DNA of 64,000 nucleotides. It comes from Spirochaetota bacterium (GTDB lineage Bacteria; Spirochaetota; UBA4802; UBA5550). The notes beneath the pieces are model-generated. The model had not been told where the DNA came from. It saw only the letters and a program-made list of their open reading frames with translations, and did not search any database. The stretch covers positions 124,001 through 188,000 of the forward strand of contig JAGNKX010000005.1 in the NCBI GenBank assembly GCA_017999915.1. Reading direction: 5' to 3'. Below, piece by piece: positions 17,471-25,602 of this stretch (its first letter is position 1; every line of letters begins with the position of its first letter). The translations under genes were made by a program, and so were the position numbers.

Positions 17471-20400
17471 ATGCCCAAAACACTTGTTGTCGTAAACCGT
17501 TTCAACGGCTTTCAGGCGACTATTACCTCCATGGGAGCGACATTAGGGCTTCCCGTGAGTGAGTATATCGGTGTAAAGGGACTGGCTGCCGATCTGAACA
17601 GCAACGCCCTCCCGCCTGAGAATGTGGCCCTCCTGGTAATGACCGGTTTTCCGGAACAGCATGATCCGGAAAAATACCGGTTAACAATGAAGTTCATCAA
17701 TCAACTCCGGAACAAGCCAAAATACTCTGACATACCGGTTTTATTCTTGTCCAATCGGAATGACGATAACCTTGCTGCGGCATGTACCGGATGCGGGGCC
17801 ACGTACCTGTCCCTCCCGGCCAAAAGGAGTGAAATAGTGGCCTGCGTCAGGGGATTATGCCGGGGGTCAGAGCAAAATAATGACTCCGGACCGATAACTA
17901 TCGGTGAAAATGACCTGGAATCGGGGTCAGAGCAATCGGAAAGCCAGGCACCGATAACTATCGGCGAGAAAAAAACAACCCTCGAACCGATAACTATCGG
18001 TCCCGAAGCCCTAAAACCGGGGTCAGAGCAAGCATTAGAATCGTCACCGATAACTATCGAGCATAAAACAGACCCTTCCCGACCGATAACTATCGGCCCC
18101 ACCCCCCCAGTACCGGGGTCAGAGCAGCCTAAAAAGCAGTCCGCCGAGTCCGAGCGCCGCCTGGCCACGGTGATGTTCGCCGATATCTCCGGATTCACCG
18201 CCATGAGCGAAAAGATGGACCCGGAGCAGGTGACCGGGATCATGAACGGCGTCTTCCGGGAGATGGAAGATGTCATCAAGGCCCATGGCGGCACCATTGA
18301 CAAGTTCATCGGCGACTGCGTGATGGTCCTCTTCGGTGTTCCCAGGGCCCTTGAAAACGCCCCCCTCATGGCGGTAAATACAGCCATCGAAATGAGGAAC
18401 ACTCTGTATCGCTTTAATAAAGTAAACAACCTGGCCATACCTCTCGACATCCATATCGGCATGAACACCGGCCCGGTCATTGCCGGCCAGGTCGGGGGCA
18501 AAGACCGCACTGATTTCACCGTCATGGGAGATACGGTGAATCTCGCTTCTCGCATAGAGGGAGCGTCCGAGAAAGGTCAGATACTGATGGGTCCGGAGAC
18601 CTACCGTGCAACCCGGGATGACTTTGAATACAGGGCTCTGCCCCCTGTTTCGCTCAAGGGGAAATCCGAACCGGTGCCGACCTTTGAATTGTTATCGGTC
18701 ATGGAAAAAACGCGCCACACAAGAGGGGGTCAGAGACCTGCACAAACCCGGGGGTCAGAGCAAAAATCGAAAACCGGTCCCGACCGGATGATCTACTCCG
18801 AGCTGGTGGGCCGCGACGAGGAGATGAACGACCTCCGCTTCCAGGTAATGAAGCTCATCAAGGGCGAAGGCGGCATCGTCACCATCGTAGGCGAGGCAGG
18901 CATCGGCAAGTCGCGACTGATGGCGGAGCTCAAAGCCGATCCGGCCATGAAGCAGGTGACACTGCTGGAAGGACGTGCTGTTTCCATGGGTCGCAGCCTT
19001 TCCTTCCACCCCATCATCGACCTTCTGAAAAGCTGGGCCGGAATAGCCGAGGACGATGGCGAGACAGTTCAATTCACGAAGCTTGAAAAAGCCATACGAT
19101 CAATCCACCCCGACGAGGCGGAGGAGATCATTCCTTTTGCCGGAACCCTCATGGGCATGAAGCTCTCGGGGAAACACGCGGAGCGGGTGAAGGGGATCGA
19201 GGGCGAAGCCATGGAGAAACTCATTTTCAAGAATATACGGGAGCTTCTCATCAAGGGTTCAACATTAAGGCCAATGGTTGTATACATTGAGGATTTCCAC
19301 TGGGCCGATACCAGTTCCATTGAGCTCCTTAGCGCCCTTTTTAAGCTTGTCGATAACTATCGCATCCTCTATATCCTCGTATTCCGGCCCAACTACGTAG
19401 ATACCAGCGACCGTATCCTCACAACTCTCGCGTCCGATTTCCCTGACCGGTACATGCCAATCGTTATCGAGCCCCTTACGGAGCTGGAAACCCGCGCACT
19501 CATAGGCAACTTGATGAACATCAGGGGGCTTCCGCGCCAGATTGAGGAGCAGATCAAGGAACGTGCCGGAGGGAATCCATTCTTTGTCGAGGAGGTGGTG
19601 CGCTCCTTCATCGACGAGGGAGCGGTGATCAGGAAAGGTGACACCTTCGAGGTGACGGCGAGAATCCACAACGTCACGGTGCCCCTCACTATTAACGAGG
19701 TATTAATGGGACGCATCGACCGGCTCGACGAGGAGACGAAAATCCTGGTTAAGACAGCGTCGGTCATCGGCCGTAACTTTTTCCACAAGATAATTACCGA
19801 AGTTGCTCAAAACGTGTCTGATATCGACCGGAGGCTTTCCTATCTTGAGGATATTCAGCTCATCCGTAAACGGAAACGCCTGGACGAGATAGAGTATCTC
19901 TTCAAGCACGCCCTGGCCCAAGAGGCGGCTTACGAATCAATACTGATACAGAAGCGAAAGGAACTGCACCTGTATGTTGCGCATGCAATAGAGAGCGTGT
20001 TCACGGAGCGACTCCATGAGTTTTACGGTATGCTGGCTTACCATTATAGCAATGGCGACAACCCGGACAAGGCCGAAGAATACATGCTCAAAGCCGGCGA
20101 AGAGGCGATGAAGGCGTCAGCAAGCAGTGAGGCATTGGGCTACTATTCAAGGGCGCTTGAACTCTATCGAAATAAATATAAAAACAAATCCGATCCTGAA
20201 AAAATCGCAATGATAGAAAAGAATATTGCCCTTGCATATTTCTACCGATCAGACTGGAATGAGTCACTTAAATATTTTCGTCCCGCCCTTGAATTTTACT
20301 GGGGGAAATTTCCTCGCAGTCGCTTTGGCTCCGCCACGAAAACAGTTAACTGTATTGCCCATCACCTAATTAGTCTTTACATGCCTTTGGTCAAATGGAA

Positions 20401-21655
20401 ACGCGTTCCTTCGGAACACGATGTTGACAACATTCGTCTTTTCCATAAAATGCTCTATGCGGTTATGCTAACACAGCCCTGGCAATTCTTTATTAATACA
20501 TATTATTTCTGGAAATACTTCTCCCAATTTAATTTCAGGCTATTTGAATTTGGTGTTGGGATTCTTGCTACGAATAGTGTGCTTTTTTCTTATACGGGGA
20601 TTTCATTTTCAGTAAGCAAAATGAGTCTTAAGCTCGCCGAAAAAAATATTAATCCTGACAATACCATCAGTATTTTATATTATACATTGAGTTCAACCAT
20701 TTTTAATGTATTATCGGGAAATTGGATAGATTTACCTGCCACTGATGATTTGGTTAAAAATGGAAATGATATCGGTGAATATATCAATACTGCAAGCTTG
20801 TTATTTTTTGAATCATTGTTAAATGCTGAACGTGGTAATTTTAGTTGTTGTGATTCAAAAATAACAAAATTAGAAGAAATATATCTTCAATATTCTTTAA
20901 ATTCCGCAAAAGATGATCTGTTCTGGATCAAATCAAAATTACTACAAATAAAGAATAAAACAGGTGATTGTGCGATCATTAATGAAGGAATAAATCATAT
21001 TCGAAAACATGGATCCGAAATGAATTTTCTTATATCACTTTATTCAGCACAATCATATACATCTTTATTGAATGGGAAATTGCTCGACGCACAACGCCAT
21101 ATTACAGAAGCAGATTCAATTTATAATGAATATGAAACGGTTCCAATTATAACATCTGATTATTTCATTACTAAACTCATTATTGCACAGCAATTAATGG
21201 AGCATTATAATATTGTTGGTGATATTGATAGCTTTCGCAAGGAGAAACAGATGGCATCGAGATTTCTGAAAATAATGATCCGGCATGCACGCAAAAATGC
21301 TTTATGCAGAACGAGGGCTTATAGAGTTATTGGAACTCATTTCTGGCTGCTATGCAAAAAGAAGAAATCCATTCGCTGGTGGAAGAAAACTATTTACGAA
21401 GGCGAACGCCTCGGCGCCCGTCCCGAACTCTCCCGCACCTACTTCGAGGTCGGCAAGCGCCTCCTTGAAAAGCCCCTCACGGAAAAACACGCCCGCCTCC
21501 AGCCGAAGGCCCGCGTTCTGGCAAAAAAAATCATCGGCCTCACCCCGGAGGAATGCCTCGAAAGGGCCAGGACCATGTTCCAAGAAATGGACCTCCAGTG
21601 GGACCTGGAACAACTGGAGACATTGCTTAACAATATAAAAATGCAAAACCATTAA
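17471..21655 (+). CDS. Class III adenylate/guanylate cyclase with AAA ATPase and TPR-like tail
   Basis: About 1394 residues. The order is: a receiver-like domain (about 1-125), a repeat-rich linker (130-220), a class III cyclase domain (about 228-400) with metal Asp238 in FADISGF and Asp282 in FIGDCVMVLFG, a second short linker, an AAA/STAND-type ATPase (Walker A GEAGIGKS at 474-481, Walker B YIEDFHW about 603-610), and helical TPR-like repeats. KDRTDFTVMGDTVNLASR is the substrate/transition-state region of cyclases. No clear ribosome site is seen; ATG 17471 is preferred over TTG 17465. From about 20200 to 21370 base composition becomes markedly AT-rich and then returns to the local GC-rich pattern. 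Confidence 0.88.
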   Translation: MPKTLVVVNRFNGFQATITSMGATLGLPVSEYIGVKGLAADLNSNALPPENVALLVMTGFPEQHDPEKYRLTMKFINQLRNKPKYSDIPVLFLSNRNDDNLAAACTGCGATYLSLPAKRSEIVACVRGLCRGSEQNNDSGPITIGENDLESGSEQSESQAPITIGEKKTTLEPITIGPEALKPGSEQALESSPITIEHKTDPSRPITIGPTPPVPGSEQPKKQSAESERRLATVMFADISGFTAMSEKMDPEQVTGIMNGVFREMEDVIKAHGGTIDKFIGDCVMVLFGVPRALENAPLMAVNTAIEMRNTLYRFNKVNNLAIPLDIHIGMNTGPVIAGQVGGKDRTDFTVMGDTVNLASRIEGASEKGQILMGPETYRATRDDFEYRALPPVSLKGKSEPVPTFELLSVMEKTRHTRGGQRPAQTRGSEQKSKTGPDRMIYSELVGRDEEMNDLRFQVMKLIKGEGGIVTIVGEAGIGKSRLMAELKADPAMKQVTLLEGRAVSMGRSLSFHPIIDLLKSWAGIAEDDGETVQFTKLEKAIRSIHPDEAEEIIPFAGTLMGMKLSGKHAERVKGIEGEAMEKLIFKNIRELLIKGSTLRPMVVYIEDFHWADTSSIELLSALFKLVDNYRILYILVFRPNYVDTSDRILTTLASDFPDRYMPIVIEPLTELETRALIGNLMNIRGLPRQIEEQIKERAGGNPFFVEEVVRSFIDEGAVIRKGDTFEVTARIHNVTVPLTINEVLMGRIDRLDEETKILVKTASVIGRNFFHKIITEVAQNVSDIDRRLSYLEDIQLIRKRKRLDEIEYLFKHALAQEAAYESILIQKRKELHLYVAHAIESVFTERLHEFYGMLAYHYSNGDNPDKAEEYMLKAGEEAMKASASSEALGYYSRALELYRNKYKNKSDPEKIAMIEKNIALAYFYRSDWNESLKYFRPALEFYWGKFPRSRFGSATKTVNCIAHHLISLYMPLVKWKRVPSEHDVDNIRLFHKMLYAVMLTQPWQFFINTYYFWKYFSQFNFRLFEFGVGILATNSVLFSYTGISFSVSKMSLKLAEKNINPDNTISILYYTLSSTIFNVLSGNWIDLPATDDLVKNGNDIGEYINTASLLFFESLLNAERGNFSCCDSKITKLEEIYLQYSLNSAKDDLFWIKSKLLQIKNKTGDCAIINEGINHIRKHGSEMNFLISLYSAQSYTSLLNGKLLDAQRHITEADSIYNEYETVPIITSDYFITKLIIAQQLMEHYNIVGDIDSFRKEKQMASRFLKIMIRHARKNALCRTRAYRVIGTHFWLLCKKKKSIRWWKKTIYEGERLGARPELSRTYFEVGKRLLEKPLTEKHARLQPKARVLAKKIIGLTPEECLERARTMFQEMDLQWDLEQLETLLNNIKMQNH
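17863..18126 (+). repeat. 96-bp higher-order repeat in the cyclase linker (GGGGTCAGAGCA and CCGATAACTATCGG)
   Basis: GGGGTCAGAGCA starts at 17863, 17923, 18019 and 18115. The 14-nt palindrome CCGATA-AC-TATCGG starts at 17891, 17951, 17987, 18047 (last three bases altered) and 18083. The complete unit is 96 bp: motif at 0, palindromes at +28 and +64; the first unit lacks 36 bp. DNA between the motifs has diverged. The motifs encode GSEQ and PITIG in one frame. The element is coding yet strongly conserved at nucleotide level. Confidence 0.9.
18726..18763 (+). repeat. GGGGTCAGAG pair in the second cyclase linker
   Basis: GGGGTCAGAG occurs at 18726 and again at 18751, between the cyclase and ATPase domains. 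The second encodes GSEQ as in the first linker. The first is read in another frame, giving GGQR, which shows that the DNA motif and not the peptide is what recurs. Confidence 0.75.
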
Positions 21656-21670
21656 GAGGGGGATACCATC

Positions 21671-22072
21671 ATGAACAGATCAGCGTATTACAAGAACCTT
21701 TTTCTTATTGGCGGAATATGGAACATTGCAGCGGCATTCCCTGTCTGGCTGGGTGGCATTCTTATGCCGGAATTTTCCTTCGGCTTTTTCGGCATTAATC
21801 CTCCCGCGGTCCTCTTTCCCTACCACGCTATGTTCTGGTTTATCATAGCCTTTGGCATTGGCTACCTTATAGTAAGCCGTGACATCACAAAAAATCACGG
21901 GGTCGTAGTGATCGGAATTACGGCAAAAACATTGTTCTTTATCGATTGCGTCATAACCCTGGCTTTGAATCAGGCCAATGTACTGCTGCTCCTGGTTGGA
22001 ACCGTAGATATGATCTTTGTCAGTCTGTTCGTGGAATTTCTGCTTTCAGTGAGGAAAGGATTGGTGAAATAA
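21671..22072 (+). CDS. Small four-helix membrane protein
   Basis: A 133-residue protein with hydrophobic segments near 8-30, 45-68, 77-97 and 101-125. GAGGGGG precedes the start by about 7 nt, and the gene begins 15 bp after the cyclase stop, so it may be co-transcribed with it. No motif or family was recognised. Confidence 0.7.
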   Translation: MNRSAYYKNLFLIGGIWNIAAAFPVWLGGILMPEFSFGFFGINPPAVLFPYHAMFWFIIAFGIGYLIVSRDITKNHGVVVIGITAKTLFFIDCVITLALNQANVLLLLVGTVDMIFVSLFVEFLLSVRKGLVK

Positions 22073-22150
22073 TCACACATCAACGTATTCCCCGATCCCG
22101 CTGCGAAAAGGACCGGGTCCATGTTCCGCGAACAAATGAGGAGGTGACGG

Positions 22151-23863
22151 ATGAAATCAATCTTCATGAACCTGACCATCGATTGCGCCAATTGCCGCCT
22201 GCCCATGCCCGTCAACGGGGCTTATGAAACGATTCTATGCCCATCCTGTCTCAAGGAAACGGCGACACCGGTGGAATTCTGGCAGTACATAGTGAAATCC
22301 CAATTGATGCAGGCGCTTTCCATGAATGCTGAAACGGACACGGGTGCCACGGGCATGAGCGCGGGAGTCGGCTCCTTCAGCATGACCTACGGCAACCGGA
22401 ATCCCCGGTGCCAGAAATGCAATACCCCGTGGCGCATTGATGACCTTGTCAACATGTTCGAAAGCGGAAAAACGGAATTCCTATGCACCAGGTGCAATAC
22501 CGGCTGGAGCATCCGCAAGCCGCCGGAATGGTTCAACCGGGTCATGCTGTACGCGAGCTTTATAGTCGGGGAAACAGCGGATGAATCAGCGATACAATCC
22601 GCCCATGAAAACACGGGCATATCGATATTCTGCTACAATTGCGGGGGATCGCTCCCCCTCGACGGCTCGAGCCGGACCGTGAAGTGCAAAAACTGCGGAA
22701 GTGACTTCCTGGTGCCTGACGACGTGTGGCGGAGGCTTCACCCCGTCACCGTTTCCTATCCCTGGTTCATCCTTATCGATCTCAACGAAGGGGAAACGAT
22801 CCTTCCGTATGAAATCGGGGATTTCTACGATCTTGCGGGAATGCCTAATGATGATATCGTTTTATTGTACCAGGAAGGGGAGGATTATTGTCTCGGGAGG
22901 GCGGACCAGGTCGGCAAATTCCGATGGCTGGAAAAAAACTTTGAATGCAGGTCATCGGCTCGCCTTTTCTACGCGGAGAAGATGAACAGGCTCTGGGTCG
23001 TTGACCAGGACATCGAATCGGTTAACATCTTTGACGCGGAAACCGGAAAAAAGGAGCTCACTATTAATAATGAAGATCATGATCCGGACCTGATATCCGT
23101 AATAAAAAATTGGGACAACACAGCCCTGTGTCATGATAATACCATGCTCGTATATCGCCAGTGGATGGATGAACCTCCCCCCCAAAAGAGCCTGTGGCGG
23201 AAGCTGAAGCCCGGAAGCCGCACGTTAACCCCGGAAGAAATCGTCAAAGAAAACTTCGGAATTGCCGAAATCCGCCGTTTCAATTCCGAGGGAAAGCGAA
23301 TCCCCCTCTGGCCGGGCTTCAGGGATGAAGAACTTGATCATGAAATGCCTGATTGGGATACCCTCCATGATCAGCCGGCCCTTCCACCCCATGGCGCACA
23401 GATGGTGGCGGGTCCTGACGGCTCCCTCTACATGGTGGAAAAGGACGATATATTTTTCGCCAGGTTTGACAGTACTGGGAAATTCCTCGGAATGATGAAG
23501 CCTTCCCAGAAGGCGGTGGGCAGCATAGTGGACTGCGATGTCTCGGGAGACGGGTCTCTTTTCATTCTTTTTTATCACCGGAAAACAATCGGGGGATTGG
23601 ACTGGTCCCATGTGGCGAAGATCGGAACCGACGGTTCGTTCCAGGTGCTCGCCGGCCCCCATGCGCCGAAAAACAATTTCACCTTCGGATCAACGGTAAA
23701 AAAAATGTCCGTCACTGGCCGGGGAACCATACACCTGTGCGAAGAGGATTTCAATAATCTGCGAATATTGAATCCCGACGGATCTCTCCTGTGGCGAAGC
23801 CCCGGCACGATATTAAATGAAGAAGATATAATTAATGAATTAAAAGAAGCCCGCAAAGGATAG
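22151..23863 (+). CDS. Zinc-ribbon and propeller-like protein of unknown function
   Basis: A 570-residue protein starting after a perfect AGGAGGTGA site. The N-terminal third has three paired-cysteine units: CANCRLP with CPSC (about 15-36), CQKCNTPW with CTRCNTGW (about 85-120), and CYNCGGSL with CKNCGSDF (about 160-185), each suited to a zinc ribbon. The remaining 370 residues have recurring WD/NHL-like segments such as LWVVDQDIESVNIFD, GPDGSLYMVEKDD and LRILNPDGSLLWRSPG, suggesting a beta-propeller. No signal peptide was seen, so it is probably cytoplasmic. Confidence 0.75.
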   Translation: MKSIFMNLTIDCANCRLPMPVNGAYETILCPSCLKETATPVEFWQYIVKSQLMQALSMNAETDTGATGMSAGVGSFSMTYGNRNPRCQKCNTPWRIDDLVNMFESGKTEFLCTRCNTGWSIRKPPEWFNRVMLYASFIVGETADESAIQSAHENTGISIFCYNCGGSLPLDGSSRTVKCKNCGSDFLVPDDVWRRLHPVTVSYPWFILIDLNEGETILPYEIGDFYDLAGMPNDDIVLLYQEGEDYCLGRADQVGKFRWLEKNFECRSSARLFYAEKMNRLWVVDQDIESVNIFDAETGKKELTINNEDHDPDLISVIKNWDNTALCHDNTMLVYRQWMDEPPPQKSLWRKLKPGSRTLTPEEIVKENFGIAEIRRFNSEGKRIPLWPGFRDEELDHEMPDWDTLHDQPALPPHGAQMVAGPDGSLYMVEKDDIFFARFDSTGKFLGMMKPSQKAVGSIVDCDVSGDGSLFILFYHRKTIGGLDWSHVAKIGTDGSFQVLAGPHAPKNNFTFGSTVKKMSVTGRGTIHLCEEDFNNLRILNPDGSLLWRSPGTILNEEDIINELKEARKG

Positions 23864-23940
23864 ACTGATAAACCGTAAAGGGGTTGGGATGATTCAATTT
23901 ATTTATTGACGCCGCCGATCCTCTCTGATCAATTCCCCGC

Positions 23941-25173
23941 ATGTTCATTCTCGACATGATTCAGACCGTCGCCTTTGCCGGCCTGGTGGTATTCGCCGGG
24001 TACGGTATCAGGAAGATCGTCCCGGTACTGGCGCGGTACAACCTGCCGGCGCCGGTCCTGGGCGGGCTCGTCATCGCCCTGGTCAACCTGGCTGCGCGGG
24101 GCTTCGGCGGCAGCCCCTTCACCTTTGACACGTCCCTGCAGGCGCCCCTGATGACGGCCTTTTTCACCTCCATCGGCCTCGGGAGCAGCCTGAAACTCCT
24201 GCGTACCGGGGGAGTGAAAATCGTCACCTTCCTTATCATCGCCATATTCTTCACAATACTGCAGAACGCCATTGGCATCGCCGTGGCTGTGCCCCTGGGA
24301 CAGCACCCCCTCTTCGGCGTGTTCAACTCCTCGGTGACCCTGGTGGGAGGGCCCGCCACGGGACTCGCCTTCGCCCCCCTCTTTGAGAAGGCCGGCGTTC
24401 CCGGCGCGTCGTCCCTGGCGGTGGCCTCGGCCATGACCGGCATCATCTGCGGCGGCCTCATCGGCGCCCCCATCGGCACCTGGCTCATCGAGCGGTACCG
24501 CCTGCGCCACGGCGCCGACAGCCCCATTCCCGGCCGCGTGCCGGCTTCGACCGAGATCGTGGAAGAGCAGATTGCCGAGGCTGATGGGGAGTCGCCGTCC
24601 GGGGAGGACCCGTCGGCCTATGCGCTGTTGAAAAACCTGGTGGCCATCCTCGCTGCCATGTGGATTGGGTACTGGATAAGCCGGGGCTTCACCGCCCTGG
24701 GGATGACGCTTCCCGCTTATATCGGCGCCATGTTCGCCGGCGCCATCATCCGGAACCTGGCGGACTTCACCGGCGTCATCTCCCTTTCGCAGAAGTCGAT
24801 CGACGACATCGGCACCGTGGCCCTCACCCTCTTCATAGCCATGGCCATGATGACCCTGAAGCTCTGGGAGCTGGCGGACGTGGCCCTGCCGATGCTGGCG
24901 GTCGTGGCGGCGCAGGTCATCGTGGTCGGGGCAGCCTGCTTCTGGCCCCTCTTCAGGCTTTTCGGGAAGGATTACGACGGCGCGGTCACCTGCGCAGGCT
25001 TCTGCGGCTTCATGCTGGGGACCACGGCCAACGCCATGGCGAGCATGGAGTCCTTGGCCGAGCGGTACGGACCGGCGAAACGCGCCTTCCTGGTGGTCCC
25101 CATCGTGGGGGCCTTCTTCATCGACTTCGCCAACGCTATTATCATCACGGTGTTTCTGAATTTCTTTTCGTGA
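23941..25173 (+). CDS. gltS: Sodium/glutamate symporter
   Basis: A 410-residue transporter of the GltS family, the usual length. It has about ten to twelve hydrophobic segments in two halves, with FFTSIGLGSSLKLL, LVGGPATGLAFAPLFE and CGFMLGTTANAMASME as conserved family signatures; the last two are the inverted-repeat GxGTxxA-type motifs. It should import L-glutamate with Na+. No clear ribosome binding site precedes the ATG, and the next in-frame ATG is five codons later. It ends at the edge of a 50-bp palindrome. Confidence 0.92.
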   Translation: MFILDMIQTVAFAGLVVFAGYGIRKIVPVLARYNLPAPVLGGLVIALVNLAARGFGGSPFTFDTSLQAPLMTAFFTSIGLGSSLKLLRTGGVKIVTFLIIAIFFTILQNAIGIAVAVPLGQHPLFGVFNSSVTLVGGPATGLAFAPLFEKAGVPGASSLAVASAMTGIICGGLIGAPIGTWLIERYRLRHGADSPIPGRVPASTEIVEEQIAEADGESPSGEDPSAYALLKNLVAILAAMWIGYWISRGFTALGMTLPAYIGAMFAGAIIRNLADFTGVISLSQKSIDDIGTVALTLFIAMAMMTLKLWELADVALPMLAVVAAQVIVVGAACFWPLFRLFGKDYDGAVTCAGFCGFMLGTTANAMASMESLAERYGPAKRAFLVVPIVGAFFIDFANAIIITVFLNFFS

Positions 25174-25223
25174 CCGCAAACCTGATAGGCGCGCAAGCGC
25201 TTGCGCGCCTATCAGGTTTGCGG
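25174..25223. terminator. Perfect 50-bp palindrome serving as bidirectional terminator
   Basis: Each arm is 25 nt, 25174-25198 and 25199-25223, with no mismatch. It begins immediately after the gltS stop and ends 6 bp before the VOC gene stop on the other strand. It has no T run of useful length, but the hairpin would be very strong for both transcripts. Confidence 0.8.
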
Positions 25224-25229
25224 AGAATG

Positions 25230-25601
25230 TCACAGGTATTGTATCAGCTGTATGATTATGCCGTCCGGGTCGCGGATGAAGGCGATCTTCCGGTCCGGCC
25301 TGAACTGCGATACGGGCAGCATGAATTCAACGCCTTTATCCTTCAAGTCAGCGGCGGTTTTTTCTATATCATCCACCGTGAAGCAGAGGTGGTAAAGGCC
25401 TGAATGCTCCCTCATGTCCGCCTGTGTGTCCGCCGGCTTGCATGGCTCAATCTCGATGTTCACCGTGTCGTTGCCGACAAAATGATACATCTTCCCGAGC
25501 ACTTCAATCTCTTCCAGCTTGCGGAATCCCAGAACATCGCAGTAAAAACGGATGGATCGACCAAGATCCGCGGTCTTAATTCCCACATGGTTCCACTTCA
25601 T
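25230..25601 (-). CDS. VOC (glyoxalase/bleomycin-resistance) family protein
   Basis: A 123-residue single-module pair of beta-alpha-beta-beta-beta units. It begins MKWNHVGIKTADLGRSIRFY and ends FIRDPDGIIIQLIQYL, both signature VOC ends carrying metal ligands (His5 and a C-terminal Gln or Glu). It could be a lactoylglutathione lyase-like enzyme, a methylmalonyl-CoA epimerase relative, or another metal enzyme. It begins 1 bp after the aminotransferase stop, with GGGGG as ribosome site, so the two are coupled. Confidence 0.85.
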   Translation of the reverse strand: MKWNHVGIKTADLGRSIRFYCDVLGFRKLEEIEVLGKMYHFVGNDTVNIEIEPCKPADTQADMREHSGLYHLCFTVDDIEKTAADLKDKGVEFMLPVSQFRPDRKIAFIRDPDGIIIQLIQYL

Positions 25602-25602
25602 G

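Noticed and set aside
23929-25233. 434-codon minus-strand frame opposite gltS
   Set aside because: Shadow of a conserved transporter gene; composition is Gly/His/Arg-rich and without domains.
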